Shown in pieces: positions 1 to 7,737 of a DNA stretch of 64,000 nucleotides. The DNA is from Salinivirga cyanobacteriivorans (GTDB lineage Bacteria; Bacteroidota; Bacteroidia; Bacteroidales; Salinivirgaceae). Made by a program: the position numbers and the translations under genes. The notes beneath the pieces were generated by a model, which saw only the letters and a program-made list of their open reading frames with translations, made no database searches and was not told the origin of the DNA. The DNA is taken from positions 2,305,501 to 2,369,500 of the forward strand of contig NZ_CP013118.1 in NCBI RefSeq assembly GCF_001443605.1, read 5' to 3'. Each line of letters starts with the position of its first letter. Within the stretch, counting starts at the first letter, position 1.

Positions 1-4
1 AAAG

Positions 5-721
5 GTGGGGAAAAATAAACTGGCCAAATTTGAAGAGAACAAAACTTTTACTCATGTAATTGAGCCCTCATTGGATACATACCTTAAAAACGACCATGAG
101 CTAAAAGGAAAATGGCATAAAGAAATATTCGGGAACAATAATCCTCTTGTTTTGGAATTGGGTTGTGGCAAAGGTGAATATGCAGTAAACCTGGCAAAAA
201 AACATCCTGAAAAAAACTTTCTGGGTATTGATATAAAAGGAGCCAGAATTTGGAAAGGTGCGAAAATCAGTGATCAGGAACAGATCAAAAATGTCTATTT
301 CCTGAGAACAAGAATTGAATTCCTCGACCATTTTTTTGCAACAAATGAAGTATCTGAAATCTGGATTACCTTCCCCGATCCACAAAGAAAAAAGAGAAGA
401 AGAAAAAAACGGCTAACCCACACCTCGTTTTTGAGCATGTACCAGAAAATTATGAAAAACGAGGGAAAAATACATCTTAAAACCGATAGTATTTTTCTAT
501 ATCGCTATACAAAAAAGGTATTGGAAAGCAACAACTTAAAAATACTGGCAGATACAGGAAACCTCTACGAGAGTCCTATTTACAAGGACGAATTAACCAT
601 AAAAACGCATTACGAAGCTCTGTATTTAGAAGGCAATCCCACAATAACATATTTAAAATTTCAAATAAATAAAGAATCTCAATTAGCCGAACCAGCAACA
701 GAAGATGAAGCATTTCTATGA
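5..721 (+). CDS. trmB: tRNA (guanine-N7-)-methyltransferase
   Basis: Methylates N7 of G46 in the variable loop of tRNAs using S-adenosylmethionine. The Rossmann methyltransferase fold is visible: the SAM-binding motif LELGCGKGEYA lies at about residues 50-60, followed by GIDIKGARIWKGA and the family signature WITFPDPQRKKR. At 238 aa it has the usual length. The start is a GTG at position 5 giving MGKNKLAKF, the usual N-terminus of Bacteroidota TrmB proteins, so the gene is probably complete despite lying at the window edge. Its 3' end overlaps the next gene by 17 bp, which suggests translational coupling. Confidence 0.95.
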   Translation: MGKNKLAKFEENKTFTHVIEPSLDTYLKNDHELKGKWHKEIFGNNNPLVLELGCGKGEYAVNLAKKHPEKNFLGIDIKGARIWKGAKISDQEQIKNVYFLRTRIEFLDHFFATNEVSEIWITFPDPQRKKRRRKKRLTHTSFLSMYQKIMKNEGKIHLKTDSIFLYRYTKKVLESNNLKILADTGNLYESPIYKDELTIKTHYEALYLEGNPTITYLKFQINKESQLAEPATEDEAFL

Positions 722-1022
722 AAAGGTATATGAAATTACACGGCAAGTGCCCGCGGGAAAAGTCACCACCTATGGACTAATTGCACGTTCAATTGGCAGC
801 CCCCAGTCAGCCAGAATGGTGGGTTGGGCATTGAATGCCAAAAAAGCATGGCTCGACGGTATACCTGCACACCGGGTTGTAAATCGTAAAGGATTACTAA
901 CCGGCAGCAAATACTTCCCGGGTAACAGCATGGCTGAATTATTAGAAAACGAAGGCATAGAAATTGATAACAATCAAATTATAGATTTAGATAAACACCT
1001 TTGGGATCCGTCCCAATTTTAA
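705..1022 (+). CDS. Alkyltransferase-like (ATL) protein, MGMT family without the catalytic cysteine
   Basis: 105-aa protein made of the DNA-binding domain of O6-alkylguanine-DNA alkyltransferases. The helix-turn-helix part (VTTYGLIARSIGSPQSARMVG) and the active-site segment are clear, but the PCHRV motif of true alkyltransferases reads PAHRV (residues 54-58), so the acceptor cysteine is alanine. Known ATL proteins bind O6-alkylguanine without repairing it and flag it for nucleotide excision repair; that role is inferred here. The gene starts inside the end of trmB and is followed 12 bp later by the Mrp ATPase, so it is probably part of one transcript. Confidence 0.85.
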   Translation: MKHFYEKVYEITRQVPAGKVTTYGLIARSIGSPQSARMVGWALNAKKAWLDGIPAHRVVNRKGLLTGSKYFPGNSMAELLENEGIEIDNNQIIDLDKHLWDPSQF

Positions 1023-1034
1023 AATCAAGCTATT

Positions 1035-2132
1035 ATGGCACTAACAACCAAACAAGTTTTTACTGTTCTACGCACAGTAAATCATCCAAAAGAAAATAAA
1101 GACATCATATCACTGGGCATGGTCCAGGAACTGGAAATCGAAGGAAAAAAAGTAAGCTTCACACTGGTTTTCCCAATCGACACCGATCCCAATATCGAAA
1201 CCGTTCGAAAAGCTTGTGTTCAGGCGCTGGAAAAAGAGATTGGCGATATTGAGATACGAGGAAACATTAAAGTTAAAGCATTGAAAAAAGAGGAAGACCA
1301 TTCAGCAATGGGCAAAGTTAAAAATATTATTGCTGTTGCTTCAGGAAAGGGAGGAGTAGGTAAATCAACCGTTGCCGTAAATCTGGCCGTTGCACTGGCC
1401 AATACAGGAGCCAAAGTAGCCTTGCTCGATGCTGACATATATGGTCCATCAGTTCCGAAAATGCTCAATATTGAAAACGAAAGGCCACAGGTTATAAAAG
1501 AGAATGGACAGGAAATGATCATCCCTATTGAAAAATATGGACTAAAAACCCTGTCAATCGGCTTTTTTGTAAATCCCGACGATGCTTTAATATGGCGTGG
1601 TGCCATGGCAACAAGTGCAATTAAACAGCTGTTGCTTCAGGCCAAATGGGGAGAAATTGATTATATGGTTGTGGACTTGCCTCCGGGCACAGGCGACATT
1701 CATCTTACCATGGTGCAAACAGTACCACTTAACGGGGGTATAATGGTTTCCACACCGCAAGAAGTAGCCATTGCAGATGTAAAAAAAGCAATGAGCATGT
1801 TCCACCAAAAAACCATTAATGTGCCCGTACTTGGGGTGGTTGAAAACATGGCCTGGTTTACACCAGAAGAATTACCGGACAATAAGTATTATCTTTTCGG
1901 TAAAGATGGCGCCAAAAATTTCGCCAATGAACACGGACTTAGTTTACTTGGACAGATTCCAATTGTACAGGGCGTAATGGAAAGTGGTGAAAAAGGTGTA
2001 CCAGCTGCAACCGATACAGACAGCATATTAGGCAAACAATTTTCGAAACTGGCAAAAAACGTAATTGAGGCAGTAAATATTCGCAATGATGAATTGCCTC
2101 CGACTGAACCCGTACAAATTACAAGAAAATAA
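1035..2132 (+). CDS. apbC: Mrp/ApbC-family iron-sulfur cluster carrier ATPase
   Basis: 365-aa P-loop NTPase of the Mrp/NBP35/ApbC family, which carries and transfers Fe-S clusters to apoproteins in the cytoplasm. An N-terminal DUF59/MIP18-like domain spans about residues 1-90 and is followed by the deviant Walker A motif SGKGGVGKST near residues 103-112, the switch segment LLDADIYGPSVPKML, and Walker B VVDLPPGTGD. The bacterial CxxC metal-binding pair is not obvious in the C-terminal part; the family also includes members lacking it. It stands 42 bp before the PorW-like gene, with a possible new promoter between. Confidence 0.92.
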   Translation: MALTTKQVFTVLRTVNHPKENKDIISLGMVQELEIEGKKVSFTLVFPIDTDPNIETVRKACVQALEKEIGDIEIRGNIKVKALKKEEDHSAMGKVKNIIAVASGKGGVGKSTVAVNLAVALANTGAKVALLDADIYGPSVPKMLNIENERPQVIKENGQEMIIPIEKYGLKTLSIGFFVNPDDALIWRGAMATSAIKQLLLQAKWGEIDYMVVDLPPGTGDIHLTMVQTVPLNGGIMVSTPQEVAIADVKKAMSMFHQKTINVPVLGVVENMAWFTPEELPDNKYYLFGKDGAKNFANEHGLSLLGQIPIVQGVMESGEKGVPAATDTDSILGKQFSKLAKNVIEAVNIRNDELPPTEPVQITRK

Positions 2133-2140
2133 TTGTACTA

Positions 2141-2151
2141 ATTTTACGTTC
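2141..2151 (+). promoter_or_regulatory. Possible promoter element shared by porW and porX
   Basis: The 11-mer ATTTTACGTTC occurs here 22 bp before the porW start and again at 4852-4862, 14 bp before the porX start. It includes TACGTTC, a weak match to the Bacteroidota -7 box TAnnTTTG. Two identical copies in front of two genes of one secretion system may mean common control, but a chance match is possible. Confidence 0.3.
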
Positions 2152-2173
2152 AGAACCACAAAACCAAAAGCTT

Positions 2174-4837
2174 TTGAAACGCAGAATTCGCAATATAGTT
2201 ATTATAGCAGCACTCTTGGGAGGGCTGCTATATTCTTGTTCTACAGAGAAAAACACGGCCATCAGAAGAGCTTACCATAACCTCACAGCCTATTTTAATG
2301 CACTGTACAATGCACAAGACGCCTTTAAATCTGGTGAAAACAGGTTAATGGATGAGCCCAACGACAATTATGCCAGAATGCTGAATATTTTCTACTATTC
2401 AAACGATGGTGCAGCAACAGTAGTAAACAGCGACATGGGCAGGGTGCAGGAAAAAGCCTCAAAAGTGGTAAAAAAACATTCCATTACTGCACGACCAGAA
2501 AAAAGAAAACGAAAAAACAGAGAGTTTAACGACTTACCCGAATATTGTAAACACGTAGACGATGCCTACCTGCTAAAAGGAAAAGCTGAACTCTATAAAC
2601 ACGAATATTTTCAGGCCATAGAAACATTCCGTTTCATAATAAGGGAATACTCCATGATGCCCATTAAATATGATGGTCAATTATGGCTTACAAGAACCTA
2701 TCTTGAAATGAATAAATTCAACCGGGCAAAAGAGCTCATCGAACTTATGCAAGGTGACAATCAATTCCCCAAAAGGCTGGACAAAGCACTATACCTGACA
2801 GTAGCAGAATATCATAAAAAACAATACGAATTTAAAGAAGCGGCCAAACAACTTGAAAAGGCCATACCGCTTACCAAAGACAAAACTAAAAAATATCGTT
2901 ATCACTACATCCTGGCTCAAATATACCAGGAACTTCAGAATAACGACAAAGCCAATGAAAACTATGCCATTGTAATGCGCAAAAATCCCATTTATGAAAT
3001 GGTTTTTAATGCACGCATCAATATGGCACAATTGTACCGAACTACACAAGGATCGGCAGAGGACCTCCAGAAAGAGCTGAAAAAAATGCTCAAGGATGAC
3101 AAAAATAAAGAGTACCAGGATCAAATATATTTTGCACTGGGATCCATCGAAGAGAACAAAAATAATATACCGGAGGCATTAAAATACTACAGAAAATCAG
3201 CAGCAGTATCGGTGCAAAACAATTATCAGAAAACAGAATCATACCTTGCTGTAGCCGACATATATTTTGAACAGCCAGACTATAAAAATGCTCAAATGTA
3301 CTATGACAGTGCAATGGGTTTCATTGATAAAAAACGTCGCAACTACAAAGAAATTTACAATAAATCTCAAAACCTGAACGAACTAGTAACACACATTACA
3401 ACCATTGAGCATCAGGATAGCCTGCAACGGGTTGCAGCAATGGGTGAATCAGAACGGTTAGCTCTAATAGATCAAATTATTGAAGATCTTATTGAAGAGG
3501 AGAAACGCCAGATGGAAGAAGAGCGCATGAACAGGCTGGCCATGCAAAACCAACAGCAAGATACCCGTCAAAGGCAGGGAGGAGGATGGTATTTTTACAA
3601 CCCTACAGCAGTAAGCATGGGAGAAAACTCTTTTAAACAAAAGTGGGGACAGAGAGAACTTGAAGATAATTGGCGCAGAAGCAACAAGAGCCAAATGACT
3701 AGTGAGCCTATGGCTGAAAACACGCAGGGCGAAGACTCAACCAAAATTACCGACAATAAAAAACGCGAATATTACCTGCAAAATTTACCACTTACAGATA
3801 GTGCCCTTGCCGTTTCAGATTCTTTAATACAACATGCTTACTATGAACTTGGCAATGTATATAGAATAAAGCTGGAAGATTTGCCAAAGGCAACCAACAC
3901 ATACGAGGAATTATTGAGTAGATATCCCGGCTTCGAAAAAAACATTACGGTATATTACCGAATGTATAAAATGTATGATGAAATGCGGGAGCAAGAGGAG
4001 GCCGAAAGATACCGAAACATCATAATTCAGCAATATCCGGAATCGCTCTATGCACGTTTAATGACCAACCCGGATTACATTAAAAAAATACAGGAAAAAG
4101 AGCAACAGGCAAAATTCTTTTACCGTACAACATGGCGCCTGTTTAAAAAAGGCGAGTACCAGCAGGTAATAAACAATTTCAGAAGGGCTGATACAGCATT
4201 TGCAAAACATAAGCTTTACAGCAAATTTGCCCTGTTAAACACGCTGGCAAAAGGTCGCATGGCCGACTCTGCCACTTTTGTTGCCTATCTTAATGACTAC
4301 ATAACTCAATTCCCCGCGGGCAACGAAACCCCGTATGCAAAAGATCTGGTGCGTTACATGACTACCGATCAGACCAAACCACAGGGTGTGGAAGAAAAAG
4401 AAGAAGAAAAAACCATTGCAGAAGAAACCAAAAAAGAGGTGCAGGTGGACTTCAAAATGCAGGAACGCGTGCCCCACTATTATGTTAGCATCGTAGATAC
4501 GCGCAAAGCCAGTGCAAATCTGGTGAAATTTAACATATCGAACTTTAATATCGATTATTATAGTATTCTCGATTTTAAAGTAAAGGATTTTGTTTTTTCT
4601 GCTGATTACCAGGCTATAACCGTAGAGCCATTTACTACATGGTACAATGCCATGAACTACTACGAATCGATAAACTACATTAAAGAAGTATACGAGGATA
4701 TCTCAAAGAAAAACTACATTCATTTTGTCATCTCTGAAGAGAATTATAAAAAGCTCTTCGAAACTAAGGCGGCCAGTCAATATATGGAATTTTTCCAGGA
4801 AAATTATGTGAAAAGGCGCGAGCAGGCCAGTGAATAA
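2174..4837 (+). CDS. porW: Type IX secretion system lipoprotein PorW/SprE-like (TPR)
   Basis: 887-aa TPR-rich lipoprotein resembling PorW of Porphyromonas and SprE of Flavobacterium, proteins needed for type IX secretion. An N-terminal signal with a lipobox ends in LLYSC (Cys22), directly followed by STEKNTAIRRAYHNLTAYFN, a segment typical of the family. Several TPR-like helical pairs lie at about residues 130-400 and 550-690, with a charged glutamate/glutamine-rich stretch near residues 430-480. Length matches SprE/PorW (about 870 aa). The start codon is TTG at 2174; it is the only one in good position before the signal peptide. PorX follows directly, supporting the assignment. Confidence 0.85.
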   Translation: MKRRIRNIVIIAALLGGLLYSCSTEKNTAIRRAYHNLTAYFNALYNAQDAFKSGENRLMDEPNDNYARMLNIFYYSNDGAATVVNSDMGRVQEKASKVVKKHSITARPEKRKRKNREFNDLPEYCKHVDDAYLLKGKAELYKHEYFQAIETFRFIIREYSMMPIKYDGQLWLTRTYLEMNKFNRAKELIELMQGDNQFPKRLDKALYLTVAEYHKKQYEFKEAAKQLEKAIPLTKDKTKKYRYHYILAQIYQELQNNDKANENYAIVMRKNPIYEMVFNARINMAQLYRTTQGSAEDLQKELKKMLKDDKNKEYQDQIYFALGSIEENKNNIPEALKYYRKSAAVSVQNNYQKTESYLAVADIYFEQPDYKNAQMYYDSAMGFIDKKRRNYKEIYNKSQNLNELVTHITTIEHQDSLQRVAAMGESERLALIDQIIEDLIEEEKRQMEEERMNRLAMQNQQQDTRQRQGGGWYFYNPTAVSMGENSFKQKWGQRELEDNWRRSNKSQMTSEPMAENTQGEDSTKITDNKKREYYLQNLPLTDSALAVSDSLIQHAYYELGNVYRIKLEDLPKATNTYEELLSRYPGFEKNITVYYRMYKMYDEMREQEEAERYRNIIIQQYPESLYARLMTNPDYIKKIQEKEQQAKFFYRTTWRLFKKGEYQQVINNFRRADTAFAKHKLYSKFALLNTLAKGRMADSATFVAYLNDYITQFPAGNETPYAKDLVRYMTTDQTKPQGVEEKEEEKTIAEETKKEVQVDFKMQERVPHYYVSIVDTRKASANLVKFNISNFNIDYYSILDFKVKDFVFSADYQAITVEPFTTWYNAMNYYESINYIKEVYEDISKKNYIHFVISEENYKKLFETKAASQYMEFFQENYVKRREQASE

Positions 4838-4851
4838 ATAATATTTCAAAC

Positions 4852-4862
4852 ATTTTACGTTC
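4852..4862 (+). promoter_or_regulatory. Possible promoter element upstream of porX
   Basis: Second copy of ATTTTACGTTC, located in the 39-bp gap between porW and porX; see the copy at 2141. It suggests porX may have its own start of transcription as well as reading through from porW. Confidence 0.3.
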
Positions 4863-4876
4863 TTAATAGAAAAACC

Positions 4877-6427
4877 ATGCGCACAATTAAAATCCTTTGG
4901 GTCGATGATGAAATTGAATTATTAAAACCACATATCTTGTTTCTGGAAAAGAAAGGATATGAAGTTACCACAGCCAACAATGGCGAAGACGGCATAAAAA
5001 CATTACAAGAAGAGCCATTCGACATCGTTTTTCTGGACGAGAACATGCCGGGGATATCAGGACTAGAAACCCTGCAGCGCATGAAAGAACTGCGAAATGA
5101 GGTACCCATAGTCATGATTACCAAAAGCGAGGAAGAACAGATTATGGAAGAAGCCATAGGCAGCAAAATTCAGGACTACCTCATTAAACCCGTAAATCCA
5201 AATCAGATACTGCTCTCACTCAAGAAAAACATAGACCACACAAGACTTGTCAGTGAAAAAACGACTTCATCGTACCAAACAGCTTTTAGCCAAATTGGCA
5301 TGCAAATAAATGATTGCCGTAACTTTCAGGATTGGTCGAAAGTATATGAAAAGATTGTGTATTGGGAAACCGAACTCCAGCAAAATGGCGTGGAAGGGAT
5401 GGAAGAAGTGGTGCAAATGCAGAAATCTTCAGCCAATACAGAATTTTATAAGTTCATTAAAAAAAACTACCCAAATTGGTTTCATGGAGATGAGGACAGA
5501 CCGCTTATGGTGCACCAGGTGATGAAACAACGCGTATTGCCATTGGCTGATAAAGAGAAAATTCTGCTCATTGTAATAGATAATTTAAGGCTGGATCAAT
5601 ACCGGATGTTAAAACCCCTGTTCTCCCAGATTTATGACATTGAGCATGAAGAAATAATTTCGAGCATACTGCCCACAGCCACACAATATGCCCGAAACGC
5701 CCTTTTTGCAGGCTTAATGCCTTCAGAAATAGAAAAACTATACCCCGATTTGTGGCTCAACGATGAAGAGGAAGGTGGAAAAAACCAGCACGAAGAGGAG
5801 CTTTTGGCAAACACTTTAAGGCGCTTCGGCAAGGAATACAAATGGTTTTACGAAAAAATCATCAATCAGTCCCATGGTCAGAAAATATTAGAAAAAGCCA
5901 GCCGCATTCCTGAGCATCAGCTCTCTGTATTGGTCTACAATTTTGTCGACATGCTCTCGCATGCCCGTACTGAAATGGATGTTATAAAAGAGCTGGCAAA
6001 TGATGAAGCTGCATACCGATCACTTACCATTTCGTGGTTCGAACATTCGAACCTATACGAAGTACTCAAAATTGCCAGCGAAAAAGGTATAAAAGTAGTT
6101 ATTACAACCGATCATGGTTCAGTGAGGATAAACAATCCGGTAAAAGTTATAGGCGACCGGAAAACCACTACAAACCTGCGCTATAAACATGGCCGTAACC
6201 TGAATTACAACCCCAAAGAGGTTTTTGAAGTAACCAAACCCAAAGAGGTTTATTTACCCACTCCTCATATCAGTTCAAAATTTATATTTGCAAAAGAACA
6301 GGATTTTTTAGCCTATCCGAACAATTATAACCACTACGTTAAATATTATAAAGACACTTTCCAGCACGGAGGTGTATCTTTAGAAGAACTTTTGATACCG
6401 TTTGCCGTATTAAAACCTAAGGTATGA
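4877..6427 (+). CDS. porX: Type IX secretion response regulator PorX (receiver plus PglZ domain)
   Basis: 516-aa protein with an N-terminal CheY-like receiver: acidic pair at residues 10-11, phosphoacceptor Asp54 in VFLDENMPG, and the conserved lysine in DYLIKPVNP. A PglZ (alkaline-phosphatase fold) effector domain follows from about residue 200, with LLIVIDNLRLDQ, the TTDHGS motif and a late His in FQHGG as probable metal ligands. In Porphyromonas, PorX works with the kinase PorY and controls type IX secretion genes; PglZ domains of this family have phosphodiesterase activity. No PorY kinase is next to it. The stop overlaps the tsaE start by 4 bp. Confidence 0.95.
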   Translation: MRTIKILWVDDEIELLKPHILFLEKKGYEVTTANNGEDGIKTLQEEPFDIVFLDENMPGISGLETLQRMKELRNEVPIVMITKSEEEQIMEEAIGSKIQDYLIKPVNPNQILLSLKKNIDHTRLVSEKTTSSYQTAFSQIGMQINDCRNFQDWSKVYEKIVYWETELQQNGVEGMEEVVQMQKSSANTEFYKFIKKNYPNWFHGDEDRPLMVHQVMKQRVLPLADKEKILLIVIDNLRLDQYRMLKPLFSQIYDIEHEEIISSILPTATQYARNALFAGLMPSEIEKLYPDLWLNDEEEGGKNQHEEELLANTLRRFGKEYKWFYEKIINQSHGQKILEKASRIPEHQLSVLVYNFVDMLSHARTEMDVIKELANDEAAYRSLTISWFEHSNLYEVLKIASEKGIKVVITTDHGSVRINNPVKVIGDRKTTTNLRYKHGRNLNYNPKEVFEVTKPKEVYLPTPHISSKFIFAKEQDFLAYPNNYNHYVKYYKDTFQHGGVSLEELLIPFAVLKPKV

Positions 6428-6852
6428 AGAAGGAGTTTCACATTGAAAATATAGCTGATTTAAAAATTGCTGCCCGTGAATTACTCGAAAACACCAGCGA
6501 CCAAACCATTTGGGCATTCTATGGAGAAATGGGAGCGGGCAAGACAACTTTCATAAAAGAAATTTGTCAGGCGCTCCAGGTAAAAGAACAGGTCGCAAGT
6601 CCTACTTTTAACCTCATTAATGAATATGAAGCTGCCAATGGCAAACTTATCTATCATTTCGATTTTTATCGCCTAAATGAGCTTGAAGAAGCCATGAATA
6701 TTGGCACATTGGAATATTTTGAATCAGGAGAACTCTGTTTGCTCGAGTGGCCTGAAAAAGTGGAACCAATTTTGCCGGAGAAAATCAGAAATATTTATAT
6801 TCGAATAATCGATAAAGATCAAAGAAAAATTAAAATAACTGATAATGAGTGA
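6424..6852 (+). CDS. tsaE: tRNA threonylcarbamoyladenosine biosynthesis ATPase TsaE
   Basis: 142-aa P-loop protein that partners TsaD/TsaB in making t6A at position 37 of ANN-decoding tRNAs. Walker A GEMGAGKTTF is at residues 34-43, followed by the family motif ASPTFNLINEYE and HFDFYRL; LLEWPEKVEPILP is the Walker B-like and C-terminal signature. The length is typical. It overlaps porX by 4 bp and the next gene by 8 bp, so the three are translated as one block. Confidence 0.95.
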   Translation: MKKEFHIENIADLKIAARELLENTSDQTIWAFYGEMGAGKTTFIKEICQALQVKEQVASPTFNLINEYEAANGKLIYHFDFYRLNELEEAMNIGTLEYFESGELCLLEWPEKVEPILPEKIRNIYIRIIDKDQRKIKITDNE

Positions 6853-7237
6853 ATCGTCGCGCAGACCATTCAAAGAACTTATAACCGAATTAATCGCACT
6901 TTATCATCAACTGCGAAAAGAGGGTGATTTTGATCATCCTGACATTGAGATTGATGGGAATGTAGATTTTCTACTCAACCATTTTGACTCCATCCGTGAC
7001 AATATGGACGAAGAAACCTTCGAAAACATGGGGGAACCAGTCAGAGATTTACTTGAAAACCTACTGACAGAATTGCGTCGTGAAGTAAAAAACAGGCCCG
7101 AAACCCCTCAGGAAAAACAGTCTGAAACCAAAACTGAAGAAAGTCTGCTTGACTCCATCGACAAAAAGCTTCAGCAAAAAGATCTCTCCACTGAAGAAAT
7201 TAATAAACTACTCGATGAGCGATCAAAGCTTGCTTAA
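6845..7237 (+). CDS. Hypothetical acidic protein
   Basis: 130-aa, highly charged protein without signal peptide or membrane segment; I do not recognise a domain. The first 85 residues look mostly helical (FKELITELIALYHQLRKEG); the C-terminal part is Glu/Lys/Gln-rich and probably extended or coiled. It overlaps tsaE by 8 bp and so is likely expressed with it. Its stop codon shares the TTAA sequence with the stop of the convergent gene on the other strand, a tail-to-tail overlap of 4 bp. Confidence 0.75.
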   Translation: MSESSRRPFKELITELIALYHQLRKEGDFDHPDIEIDGNVDFLLNHFDSIRDNMDEETFENMGEPVRDLLENLLTELRREVKNRPETPQEKQSETKTEESLLDSIDKKLQQKDLSTEEINKLLDERSKLA

Positions 7238-7734
7238 TTGGCTGACTGCAGTTCGCTAAAAAAACTCACCAACCATTCATAACACAATTTTTCAAGTCGC
7301 GGAGCAACACTCCTTGGCGGGCCGGCAATATTAAGCACTTCGACATTGTGTTTTAAAAGCCATTCCTTTAACTTCCGATCTTTTTCAGGATCCTCAATTG
7401 CCAGTGGTAAAAGTGGTTTATTAAAGTGGTTGGCAGCCTGTATTGTGAATTGTGTACCAGCATCCTTAATCAAATCTTTGGAGCTTAACACCAACGTGGC
7501 ATCGGCATCGCGCACATTCCATTCCGTGCGTTGCGAACGCGGCACATCAGGAGCCAATTCACCTGATGACTCAGGTGTTGGCTGGAGTTTAAACTGCGTT
7601 TTTGCCCCGGTTTCATCACTTTCATCGGGCGGGCACCATCCGCCATAAGGAAAATTAGCATCCACAGCTGCTTTTAGTGCACCCTGGTCAACGCCTGTTT
7701 GTCCGCCCGACAATATCTTTTTTAAATGCTTCAT
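7234..7734 (-). CDS. Putative molybdenum-cofactor carrier / SLOG-family protein
   Basis: 166-aa protein of the MoCo-carrier family, related to cpYpsA in the SLOG superfamily of nucleotide-binding folds. The glycine-rich loop ILSGGQTGVDQGAL (residues 7-20) and the family motif GGWCPPDESDETG are clear. It was named for a possible role binding molybdenum cofactor, but many members are of unknown function and SLOG proteins can bind nucleotides or their derivatives. No molybdenum-cofactor genes are nearby. It lies 3 bp downstream of rnr on the same strand and is probably cotranscribed. Confidence 0.75.
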   Translation of the reverse strand: MKHLKKILSGGQTGVDQGALKAAVDANFPYGGWCPPDESDETGAKTQFKLQPTPESSGELAPDVPRSQRTEWNVRDADATLVLSSKDLIKDAGTQFTIQAANHFNKPLLPLAIEDPEKDRKLKEWLLKHNVEVLNIAGPPRSVAPRLEKLCYEWLVSFFSELQSAN

Positions 7735-7737
7735 ATA

